From the NCBI GenBank assembly GCA_026008535.1, contig BRKX01000017.1:8572501-8636500 (forward strand): DNA of 64,000 bases, read 5' to 3'. The position numbers were made by a program, and so were the translations under genes. The notes below the pieces were generated by a model. The model saw only the letters and a program-made list of their open reading frames with translations, made no database searches and was not told the origin of the DNA. Below, one piece after another: positions 1 through 9,955 of this stretch. How positions within the stretch are numbered: position 1 is the stretch's first letter; each line of letters opens with the position of its first letter. This DNA is from Perilla frutescens (lineage: Eukaryota; Streptophyta; Magnoliopsida; Lamiales; Lamiaceae).

Positions 1-213
1 AAATTTTAACAATTATGTTAGCATATGCCAAATGTTTCGTTAGCATACATTGGCATACTTTCTCATAATGCTGACGAAGCATTATTATTTGCTAACAAAC
101 GTATTTACAATCTGGGCATACGTAAAAATTTAATATATTTTTTGTGTGCATTAGATTAAAAACGAGTAAGTTATGAACAATTAAAGTTGTTAAGAAATTG
201 ACAAAAATACCCA

Positions 214-230
214 TCTCTCTCTCTCTCTCT
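214..230. repeat. (CT)n microsatellite
   Basis: Uninterrupted CT dinucleotide run of about 17 bases. Confidence 0.9.
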
Positions 231-319
231 GTTTGTTTTTGTAAACCATTTACTAAATACAAATTGAAAAATTATGATAATTTAATAATTTATTAAAATA
301 ATAAAATATTATACCTATA

Positions 320-320
<1 letters not shown>

Positions 321-354
<34 letters not shown>
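321..354. repeat. (TA)n microsatellite
   Basis: AT dinucleotide run with one interruption (ATTTAT). It belongs to the general AT richness. Another (TA)n run at 5231-5254 borders an inverted-repeat element, but no such element is visible next to this one. Confidence 0.85.
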
Positions 355-1229
355 GGTTAAGAGTGTTTTTTATGCAAAAAATCAAATGTTTCCGGTTCAG
401 ACAATATTTTGAATTCTTGATGATTTTTTTTTTATGTTCACATGCACATTTTAAATTTTTAGGATTTGTTGATTTGTTTATAAACACTATTATTCTGTTT
501 GGATTAAATGCTATTTTTTGTCTAAATTGTCTCAATTAAATTTTTACCTTATTTTATCTTTTTCATATAATGTTGTTGATTCACGTATTCATCTTTTTTT
601 AATTATCTCGTCCAATTCTGATTTAGGTATTTATTTTCATTTTTTGTCAATGATCTGTTATTATTATAGTTCGTGATGCTGGAATGGTTCATAGTCCATG
701 CTAAAATGACATGACTTATGCCGATATTGATAATATCATTCAAATTTAATTCTGCTATGTGTGATAAATGTTGCTGATGTGAGTTACATGTTGGATAAAT
801 TTCACAATAAACTGAAAGTCTTCAATCAAACAACAATAACTTCATAAACATATAAACGTAATACTGATATGTAACGTCATGCTAAAATATCTTATACACT
901 ATGCTAATATGAGAGTAATTTAATGCTAAAAATTCATAAACGCGGTGTTTTTTTCATATAATATATCAAAATATAATTTTTTCCATACTATTTCATTCAA
1001 GATCTCACATGACTTTGTTTATCCAAAGAAATATGAAGAAAAATATAAAATATTCATTTTTAGGGCTTATTTTATTTTATTTTATTTTAAGAATATATGA
1101 TTTTTTCTCAAAGAGTTTATGACATTCCCTTTGTGGTTATCACATTAATATTAAGGTTTATCAATCTCAATTACTGTTTAGAATATGATCTAACATCAAA
1201 GAAGTATGAGGCTAAATATGTTCACATTA

Positions 1230-1540
1230 TGGTTTATTGCATCCCCCATTATTGTTTATCAAATAATGCTAAAATTAGAAAATTATCAGGCTAAAATGAG
1301 GGATGTAGCATCCTAAACTTGATGTCATATTCTCATTAGGGTTCATTGTTCTCAATTAGGGTTTATTACCTTCCATTAGGGTTTATTCTTCCCAATTAGG
1401 ATTTATTACATTCGCATTATGGCTCATTGTTCTCAATTAGGATTTATTGCATGACCTGTTACTATTTATAGTATCTTACTAAAATGAGGAATGTATCAGG
1501 TTAAAATGAGGGAAGAATAAGGCTAAATTTGATGTCCCTT
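1230..1540. repeat. Degenerate short-motif repeat region
   Basis: Variants of GGCTAAAATGAGG and of TTAGGGTTTATT/ TTAGGGTTCATT recur several times. The same two motifs recur inside the inverted-repeat element at 5255-5934, so this may be the core of an older, decayed relative. No terminal inverted repeats could be found here. Confidence 0.5.
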
Positions 1541-2941
1541 ACTATTAGAACAACAGTTTAAGTTTGGAGTATGACAACAGCCATATTTGCATATATTATA
1601 TGGGACATAGTTGATAATGATTTGATAAAAATATCGTGTCTAAGTCGTGTCTTTGTGTTTAACTTTGTGTTCTTTTGAGAAATACTACTTGTTTGTTTGT
1701 TCCGTAGAAATTGAGTGTTTAATTGATGAAAATATCGGAAAAATGAGTCAAATGGGTGTTTGAAGAGCTTATGAAGATGGAAAATTGAGTTAGGAGCATT
1801 GTGCATGTTGAATCAGATACATCAAAATTGAAGATTCTGAGTTCTTGATTGTATTGAACAATATTTTATTTACCATATTTTATTTTTATTCTTTCTATTT
1901 AATTATGTCTATGTAATTCTTTTGTTGAATTCTAGAGTTTGTAAGTACAATGAATTTAATGGTTTGATTTATTAAGATATATTTTTCGGTTATCAATGGT
2001 TATTTGAATTTCTAGTTTTGATTTCTCGTATGTGTGTTGGTGGCCACAACATACGTATGCAGACTGATAATTCAAACAATATGATTAATGACTAATTAAT
2101 TGGTGGGATAAAATAGGAATGTCATTATATGAAGTATTTAGAAGAACTCACCACGTGAATAAGTATTGCATAGAAATATAGATTTTCATGTGCCTGATTA
2201 TAAGTAGTGGCATGCGTGAAAAACTATATTTTTTGAATTAGTTTTGGATCTTGAATCTTATCGTTTCTTTCTTATGGTGGCGAGTACGTAGTGGTGAGCA
2301 ACAATGATTTTGAGGGGAGAGAGGTGAGGTTGGCCGTGGCAGAGAAGAAGGTGATGTCGATGCAAGTTATGTTCTCTATTCAAATACAATATATTTATTT
2401 AATTTATTTTTTTTAACTTTTGTTCTAATTTATCTTTTTATTAATGATAAAATTAATTTATTTAAGTGAAGGATAAATACGTAATATGTTGTAATGTACA
2501 GAGTATATTGTGAAGTGTAAAAAGTGGGTAAAGTGTAAAGAGTAAATAATCCAGTGTATTTAGAAAAACAAATTTAATTACTGAAGAACTAGTTCTCTCG
2601 TTTTTTAAACTTTCTCAAATTCAAAAACTCGGGAGTTTAGGTCAATTTGAATTTTAATTCCCACATGTAATATGTGGTATGCGTGTTTTCTGTTGAAAAT
2701 AGAGATTCGCCCAAAAATTAACTACCTTTTCCTGAAAGATTAAAATTGTGTGCACTCGTGCTGTCGTGCAATACAAATAATATAAACGTGCATGCCAATT
2801 TTTTCCCCCCAAATTTCGTACTCACTAATTTAATGTTTTACAATAAAAATTAAAAATTTAAAAAATATGATAAATATATCATCTCTCTAGAAATGCTCAT
2901 TTGAAATTAGAGCAACAGTTACAAATCATCGATTAGGATTT

Positions 2942-3986
2942 TGATGAGAATGAGATAGGCAAAGAAGAAGAAGATCCGGAGCTGCAATTTAGAGGTCCTA
3001 TGACGCGTTTGCGAGCGAAGAAGTTACAAGCTTATTTACAAGCTTCCATACGTCGCAAATTCGAAATGCATGAAGATGAAGTCAAGGGCAGTTCAAGATT
3101 GATCACCATGCTATCCATTGATGATGAAGAAGGTATCATGAAGACGTGAGAAGAAGAATCACGCCATTTGGACGTGTGCATGAAAAGTTATACGCGTTTG
3201 CATGGGAAATCGGGAGATGCTGTTTTTCATGCAAAGGTGGTAATATTAATTGTACCATGGGCCACGAAATTATTCATGTTAATTCAGCCATGATCGAGTT
3301 CTAAGGTCCAAGATGGTGTGGAAATACAAGCCCATCCATTATGGGATTTATCCTTATCTAGTTAGATTTAGATAGATTTTTGTTATCTTATTTTTGGTAT
3401 CTTTTGATTCTATCCTAGATTGATCAGGATTAGTATTTTTCAATGTTTATCTAGTTATTTAGGGTTAAAATTTCGTCCCCTATGTGTCCTATAAATAGGG
3501 CCACCCTGTGACATTCATAATTCAGACAATTGCAAGAAATAAAGAGTTATTCTCAATCTGTCTCACGATCCTTCGGTTGATCAAACTTTTATCTACAATT
3601 CTATTGTTTTAGCACTTCAATAGTCTTATTTAAGTTCTTCAGGGTATAATTAAGTACTTGGGAGAATTGCTATCCGGAGAAGCTAGACGTGCGCATTCGG
3701 GTTATCAACACGGTTCGCCGAATCTATCCAATCCACAACACTACCATCGCCGCCGCCAAGTCCATCTACACCAAGGCCTTCCGCGGCCACCATCACCATA
3801 ATTCCAGCCATCTTCAAGTGTTCCAAGAGTCCTCATCGTCGTTCTTTTCGTTGTTCGAATTTCTAGTAAGTTTTACCGTTTAAATCGAGTCGGTTTGAAT
3901 CCTTCTTTAGCTGACGTTGTTCGAGTCCTTAAAGTCTTCCGCCTGCGTATTCTTCGTGTCTTGGATACATTGTCCGGGTCACATCA
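2942..3986 (+). mobile_element. Solo LTR of Ty3/gypsy family A (TSD GATTT)
   Basis: A 1045-bp LTR begins TGATGAGAATGAG and ends GGGTCACATCA. It is flanked by a perfect 5-bp duplication, GATTT, at 2937-2941 and 3987-3991, so it is a complete solo LTR from LTR-LTR recombination. Its first 200 bases contain an open stretch encoding the family tail motif (GPMTRLRAKKLQ, about 2994-3030) that ends at a stop near 3149. A TATA-like box (CCTATAAATAGG) lies near 3488. Short open frames inside it (for example 3689-3883) are LTR sequence, not host genes. Confidence 0.93.
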
Positions 3987-4139
3987 GATTTGGTCAATCA
4001 AAATTTACAAATGGTTGACCACGACTACATTTACAGTTACAACCAATCTCACGGTACGGTTACGATTTGTCAGACGGTTAATCGTGGAATCGTCGATTAT
4101 AAACCGACAACTTGCACGGTTTAATAGTGTTTTTTTCTC

Positions 4140-4860
4140 CGCTAGTTTTGTAAGTTGTAACTAGTAAGTTTGTAACAATTATAATTATTTAATCGTAAGG
4201 TGTACGTTTGTAATTTGTAATTTTATTTTTATAATTTTTTTAATTAATTGGCTCGGATTTCATTTGAAGTGCAAGCCCAATCTTTTTTTTTCGCTCTCCC
4301 TCTATTTTTCTAAGTTGAAAGTTTGTAACAATTACAATTATTTAATTGTAAGGTGTAACTTTGTAATTTGTAATTTTGATTTTATAGATTTTTGCATTAA
4401 ACAAGGTATAATTTACAATTGAGGGTGAAAAAAAATAGAGTTCGGATTTCATTTTGAAGTGCAAGCACAACCTTTTTCTTCTTTCCCTCTCTATTTTTAT
4501 ATGTTTTAAATTTGTAACAATTGTAATTTAATTGTAAGTTGTAAACTTATATTTTTTTCTTTATAACCTGTATTTTTCTAAGTTGTAACTTGTAAGTTTG
4601 TAACAATTATAATTATTTAATCGTAAGGTGTAACTTTGTATTTTTCTAAAAAAAAATTTCTTCTTTTCCCCATCTAATTTTTTTTCTAAGTTGTAGTAAC
4701 TTGTGAGTTTGTAACAATTACAATTATTTAATCGTAAGATATAACCTTGTATGTTGTAGAGTGTAGTTTCAACTTTCATATAATAAAGTTTTTAGTATTT
4801 TTAATTATTTCATTCTATTTTATAAAAATTAAAAAGAGTAAAAAAAAAAAGAGTCAAACT
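4140..4860. repeat. AT-rich dispersed repeat with recurring TTTGTAACAATTAYAATTAT motif
   Basis: The motif TTTGTAACAATTAYAATTAT followed by TTAATCGTAAGGTG recurs about five times. The last 200 bp (about 4648-4848) are nearly identical to 7535-7735, which lies inside the second family A solo LTR. This is therefore a dispersed repeat with at least two copies here. The flanks contain GGTTACAAACCGG-type inverted motifs at 4860-4915. No coding potential was recognised and the class is not assigned. Confidence 0.55.
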
Positions 4861-5223
4861 GCCCAAACCATAACCGTAACTGGTTACAAACCGGCAGTTT
4901 GTAACCAGTTAAAAAACGTCTTGTTTTTCTTTTCTTTTTCACAAGATATCATTAAAAAATACAACAATGTTGTTAACATAGTTGAAGGTGAAATATAATG
5001 GAAAAATGTCCAATTTAGTCCATTAACTATATATCTGAAAACGCAGTTTGATAAACAAAATTTGGGTAAATTTGGGAATTCTGTAACTTTTTCAAAAGTT
5101 TCAAAATTATCCATATGTTACTCCCTTAACTTAACGGACGAGGTGTTAACTTCTGTTAATAACAGTCATTAAATTATATAATTTAGGATTATTTTACACA
5201 TTAACACACATTCTACACACATA

Positions 5224-5254
<31 letters not shown>

Positions 5255-5255
<1 letters not shown>

Positions 5256-5934
5256 GAAAAGGATCAAATGAGAATCGCCCTAGGTGGGAACTAGGAACCA
5301 ATCATAGCCCTTGTTTGACTCAATCTGGACGGTCCAAATTAAATCAGATTTAAGCGGATAGGCAGTGGCATTCCTGTAATTTTCGGCAACTTTATGGACG
5401 GAGGGGTGATATAGTAATTTAATAATTCTTCCCTTTTGTTCTGAGGCTAAAATGAGAATCGCATGAGGCTAAAATGAGAATCGCATGATGCTAAAATGAT
5501 CGAAGTGGGATGCTAAAATTGATGTGACATTTTCCACTAGGGTTCACCGTTCCCAATTAGGGTTTATTACGTTCCGATTAGGACTCTGATCCCAACTAGT
5601 AATTATGAGATTCTCATTAGGTTTCATTGTCCCCAAATAGGGTGTATTGCATTTCATTTCAATGAAATCATCGTTCCATTTTTGTTTATCAACACATGCT
5701 AAAATGAGAAATAGATGAGGCTAAAATGAGCGAAGTCGGATGCTAAAATTGAATTTGGACAATTTCTGAGTTCAATCCCGATTTTGCCCTTAATGAGATG
5801 CGCGAATTGAAGATTTTCGCGATAATTACAAAAATGCCACCGAAAATCTAGATGGATCTGGAGCGTCGATTTTACAGGATTGACGGATGGGATCGGTTCC
5901 CGATTCTCACCTAGCGACCGACTCTCACCAGATC
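5255..5934. mobile_element. Inverted-repeat element inside a (TA)n microsatellite (Micron-like)
   Basis: The element sits between (TA)n at 5231-5254 and (TA)n at 5935-5948. About 44 bp near each end are imperfect inverted copies. Both read GATC, then TGAGARTCG, then CTAGGTGRGAA, then GGAACCRATC. The interior has repeats of GGCTAAAATGAG and TTAGGGTTTATT. It has no coding capacity. Insertion into (TA)n resembles the rice Micron MITEs that target TA microsatellites, which is recalled knowledge and not a match made here. A Helitron or another MITE class remains possible. Confidence 0.5.
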
Positions 5935-5969
5935 ATATATATATATATTAAATGTCAACTCAATTCCTA

Positions 5970-6056
5970 TTACCCTTTAATTAGCTCATCTGGGAAGAGC
6001 TCAATAACACGCGCAATCTCCACCCAAACTTCCAGAATTTGCAAATTTGAAGCCAT
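5970..6056 (-). other. Short minus-strand frame in the MULE interior, unrecognised
   Basis: A 28-codon frame starts at an ATG at 6056 (protein begins MASNLQILEV) and stops at 5970-5972. It lies in the segment between the nested element and the right terminal inverted repeat. The composition looks protein-like (amphipathic, acidic), but no intron signals or family could be recognised. It could be the edge of a captured host gene fragment or chance. Confidence 0.25.
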
Positions 6057-6889
6057 GTTCAACCCGAAATTCACAGTTCAGCAATCTAATCATGAATTGT
6101 GTAAAATCAGGAATAAAATTGAAAACCCTAAATTTCTAAATGTGTAAAACGTGAATTGAATTCACTTGATTGAGATGAATTAGTCCGGTTCCGTCGAACG
6201 AGAAGTCAAGAATCCAAGACTTTTCAGCTGGAGAAAAGCAGATGAAATGCTTTCAAACAAAGAACCGATTTGAGAACTTATAACATAATCCCTCAATTTC
6301 GAAAACCCAAATCAAAAGTTTCAAAATTTAGCTCAATAAGAACTTCGCTGAATTGTCATATTTAGCTCGAGTTCAATTTGATTTCCACCTTGGCCCCGCT
6401 ATAAAATGAAGAGCATTTGCAGAAAGTGTCAAGATCTCAGCTTTCCTTTTGTTCCTTCTCTTTCAGGATATTTCCCAAAAATTCAATCAAGCTAGCAGTT
6501 ATCTTTGTCTCCAAAAATACCAATGTACAGGGAAGGTGTGTCTGGGTTATGCTGTGTGTGGGAAATGAGAAGGTAAACATGGAGAAGAGAAAAATTATGT
6601 TTAATTCATAATCTAAAATTTGTGTTAACGTGTTAAATAATCCAAAAATGTATAATTTATTACGGAAGTTAATTTACGTTCTTTTAAGAGACTAAGGAGA
6701 TTGTTTGATACCTTTACAAAGTTGCAGGAACGATTTTGGCCCAAATTTTGGTTCGAGATCAACCACTCTTTCAAATATAATTAAAGGATCAAATTCGACA
6801 TTTTCCCAAAGGTAAATATTTACATGCACAAGGTGCATATAAGACTTATTTCAGATGGGCAGGTCAACCCGCTTTGATCTGGGTCAATG

Positions 6890-8658
6890 TAATGAAGACG
6901 TGAAAAGCATTAAAAGACCAAATCCGGAGCTGCAACTAAAAGTTGAAGATGGAGTTAAATGCAGTCATGATATTGTTACAATTGAAGATGAAGATCAAGG
7001 TTTGAAGAACAACACACGATGATCAAGAGAGTTGAAGTCACAAGCATGCACGTTGAAGGCGTTTTGGACGTGCATGGCTTGCGTGGGAATTTTCGTCCCC
7101 CTTAGTTATTTAATTAAGGGGTTGATTTTATTTTAGACTATAGTATTAATTAGATTATAGTATTTATTTAATTTAGATCATATTTTAGTTATTTTATTCA
7201 GTAATTTTCATCCATAATATAGTCAAGGTTGACTAGGTTTTATTTGAGGCAATTTCCTAGAATTTTCGTTAGTTTGTAACAATTATAATTATTTAATCGT
7301 GAGGTGTAACTTTGTATTTTTGTAATTTCAATATAGTAAAGTTTTAATATTTTAATTATTCCAAACTATTTTATAAAAAGGAAAAAAAATTACTCGGACT
7401 TCATTTTGAGGTGCAAGCTTAATCTTTCTTTTCTTTACACCTCTGTTAACTAAGTTGTAAATTTATAACTATAGTAATTTAATTTTAAGTTGTAAATTTA
7501 CAATGTTTTTTCTTTTCCTCAACTGTTTTTCAAAAAAAAATTTCTTCTTTTCCTCCTCTATTTTTTTCTAAGTTGTAGTAACTTGTGAGTTTGTAACAAT
7601 TACAATTATTTAATCGTAAGATATAACCTTGTATGTTGTAGACTGTAGTTTCAACTTTCATATAGTAAAGTTTTTAATATTTTTAATTATTTCATTCTAT
7701 TTTATAAAAATGAAAAAGAGTAAAAAAAGGGATCATTGTTATTTTATTCAGTAATTTTCGTCCATAATATAGTCAAGGTTGACTAGGTTTTATTTGAGAC
7801 AATTTCCTACCTTAAATAGAATTCTAGTTTAGGTAATTTCCTAGATCAGATTTTATTATTTTATTTCTTTAATTTTCGTCCCTTAAACACTATAAATAAG
7901 GGGGTCATTGTTATTTTGACACTTTAGACTCTATTTGATAATTAAGCTATTTGTATTCAATATTGTCTCACCCTCTTTAAAACCCAATTGTTGGTTCGAA
8001 ACAATACAACTCTTAAAGAAATTGCAAGCTTTAAGTTTTAATCAAAGTCTCATTCTAGTGCTTGAGTAGTGCTAGGGTTAGATTGCTATCAAGAAGTTTC
8101 CAAGTGAAGTACGTTTTGCGGATCGTGTGTCCACGAGGTTTGCTTTCGTGTCACTACTCATTCGACTTTAACAACATCAATCGCCGGCCATCTTCATCAA
8201 CATCCACCTTCATCCAACGTTTGTAACACATCTACACCCTCCCAAGTCAGTTTGTGTTAGAGTTCAAGTCGTTGCAATCGATTCCACTCATAGTTGATAT
8301 TCACGCCGTGAACTACACCCGTAAACCGTAAATCATTTAACTCATCATATCCTATCTATCTCAGCCATTCTTCACCTTCTAAACACATCCTACACGTCCC
8401 TATCATCATCCATAAACCATCGTTCGATTCCAACCCCTCTCGTATTTGGATTTGTGTTGTTTGTGTCGTCATAGTCTAAGTGTCTTAATTGGGTCTAGAT
8501 TAGCTTGCATAGTTTATTCGAGTCATTTAGTCATTAATTCATATTATTTGTTTATTTTGAGTCATAGTTGGATTGAATCCTTCAGTAGCTGACGTGTTCG
8601 ATCTTAGAGTCTTCTGCGTGTCTGTATCCGAAATAGTTTATCTGTCCGGGTCACATCA
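6890..8658 (+). mobile_element. Solo LTR of Ty3/gypsy family A with an internal insertion (TSD CAATG)
   Basis: Perfect 5-bp duplications, CAATG at 6885-6889 and 8659-8663, flank a 1769-bp LTR. The start has decayed to TAATGAAG and the end is GGGTCACATCA. It is about 500-700 bp longer than the other solo copies because a block at 7260-7737 has been added. That block is flanked by two near-identical copies of about 71 bp of LTR sequence (7189-7259 and 7738-7809). A TATA-like ACTATAAATAAGG lies near 7900. The coding tail at the start is degraded. Confidence 0.88.
7260..7737. repeat. Inserted dispersed repeat within the solo LTR
   Basis: This block interrupts the family A LTR. Its last 200 bp (7535-7735) match 4648-4848 almost base for base, and it carries the same TTTGTAACAATTAYAATTAT motif. 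It is bordered by a roughly 71-bp direct repeat of host LTR sequence, which is far too long for a transposase target duplication. A segmental or strand-invasion duplication is more likely than simple transposition. Confidence 0.6.
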
Positions 8659-8763
8659 CAATGTGGGTCAACCCGCAAAAAAAAATCCGGTAAAATCAGT
8701 ATCAACAGTAACATTAAAAAGTATCACTCAAAATTTAAAAAGTATCACCTGTATCTTTAAATA

Positions 8764-9060
8764 GTAAGGGGTCTGCCACTTATCTTGGGACTTTTATGGG
8801 GTGTTTTTAGTGGTTTATTTAGTGTGTTTTAGGGTTTTTTTAGGGGTGCTTTTAGGGGGGTTTATTTTTTTTTTGGGGGGGTGTTATTAGGGTGTTTTAT
8901 TGTGTTTTTAAGGATTTTTTGGGGGGAGGGGGGGTTTAGGGTTTTATTTTGTGTTTCTTAGGTTTTTTTGTGAGTGTTTTTAGGGTTTAATTTTGTATTT
9001 TTTAGGATTTATTAATTTTATTTTAGGGTATAAATTTATATTTATTTCAAACAAATTATA
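8764..9060. repeat. G/T-rich telomere-like tract (degenerate TTTAGGG/TTTTAGGG)
   Basis: The plus strand is strongly G/T biased. It has many degenerate copies of GTGTTTTAGGG and TTTAGGG, and several runs of five or more Gs (for example near 8853, 8873 and 8921). The Arabidopsis-type telomere unit is TTTAGGG, so this resembles a decayed interstitial telomeric or satellite-like tract. No intact perfect array is present. G-quadruplex formation on the plus strand is plausible. Confidence 0.45.
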
Positions 9061-9955
9061 TCAATTCACTTTAATTTTAGGGTTCACTAATTTTATTTTT
9101 ATGGTATAAATTTTATTGGAAAAAAAAAACAAAGAAAATCGAAAAAAAAAATTAAAAAAATCGCCAAAAAAAAAGACGGGTGTGTGACGCCCACACACCA
9201 TGCGTGGACGCCACGCGCAGTCTGATATAAGTGCACACACGCGCCTTATGCACGCAAGAGTTCCTCCTTCCCAAATATAATTAAGAAAAACATTTAAAAA
9301 TGTTAATAATAATTAAAATTGCAAACAAGTTTGGCAGACCGCGGCATCTAATTTTCATTTTCCCGCTGTTTTCATTTTCCCGCTGACCCGTGTCCATAGC
9401 AAAACTGATGGGGGGTGTGTAGTGCGATGAACACTACTGAAAATCACTCCTAGTGAGAAGGTTTGTGAATCAGATATAATTTATGATTTAGCAGTTCCAG
9501 CTTCAGATGGAAGACTTGCTAAAAAACAACTCATCACTAGCATTTTCTCTCGTTGATTATGTTGTACGTGTTATATCAGCACTGGAAGGAACACAATAGG
9601 TCCCCATATGTCCTAAGTGAGTAACCATCCCAACCACCTCACACGCTCCGTCCGATAATTTCGTTGATACGAACTGAATAAATCAAAATAAAGTGTGTAT
9701 CTAATCATGCCACCATATTCACAGAAAATCAACGATAATGAAAGCCTGAAAATTGGAAGTTTTTCAAGCGAAATGAAATATCAGTGATCACTTCAAAACC
9801 GCTCCCTGTTGCAACTATGTCAACCGATAATCAAGCCTTCAAAGCATTAGACAGTCGACAGATACTGCACTTTCAATAAGACAGACAAATTGGACAAACA
9901 ACGGGCAGACATTTCATTGATCTTGGCCATCGATGGACAAAATCGGGATTGTTTG
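9061..9955. other. Intergenic region and probable 3' flank of the PP2C gene
   Basis: The first 250 bases are A-rich and end with a GC-rich inverted cluster around 9177-9250 (GTGTGTGACGCCCACACAC and similar). The stretch from about 9420 onward probably includes the PP2C 3' untranslated region, because the coding sequence stops at 9956. No other gene was recognised. Confidence 0.4.

Larger units (their letters stand above)
1..2941. other. AT-rich intergenic region, no gene seen
   Basis: No reading frame here shows a recognisable domain, and the longest frames are short and low in complexity. The stretch contains a (CT)n tract, a (TA)n tract and a diffuse zone (about 690-1540) with repeated short motifs of the type GGCTAAAATGAG and TTAGGGTTTATT. 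It ends exactly at the target-site duplication of the first solo LTR. I see no exon with plausible splice signals. Confidence 0.6.
5000..6807. mobile_element. Mutator-like DNA element with about 200-bp inverted termini
   Basis: The left end (5000 to about 5215) and the reverse complement of the right end (about 6610 to 6807) align. Both start GGRAAAATGTCNAATTT and then share CTGYAACTTT and TGGATTATT/ AGGATTATT with ACAC-TTAACACA. Inverted repeats of this length are typical of Mutator-like elements. A clean 9-bp target duplication is not visible: the left flank is AAATATAAT and the right AAAGGTAAA, only partly alike. No transposase was found. The interior carries a nested inverted-repeat element (5255-5934) and a 600-bp unique segment with a 28-codon minus-strand frame. 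It could be a non-autonomous MULE or a Pack-MULE carrying a captured fragment. Confidence 0.6.

Noticed and set aside
5887..6147. An 86-codon plus-strand frame
   Set aside because: It starts inside the right inverted repeat of the TA-inserted element, crosses the (TA)n tract and has no domain.
4991..6816. A 9-bp target duplication for the Mutator-like element
   Set aside because: AAATATAAT and AAAGGTAAA agree at only six of nine positions, too weak to claim.
9177..9250. GC-rich inverted cluster as a possible terminator or small RNA hairpin
   Set aside because: The symmetry is short and imperfect and no precursor-length arm pairing is visible.
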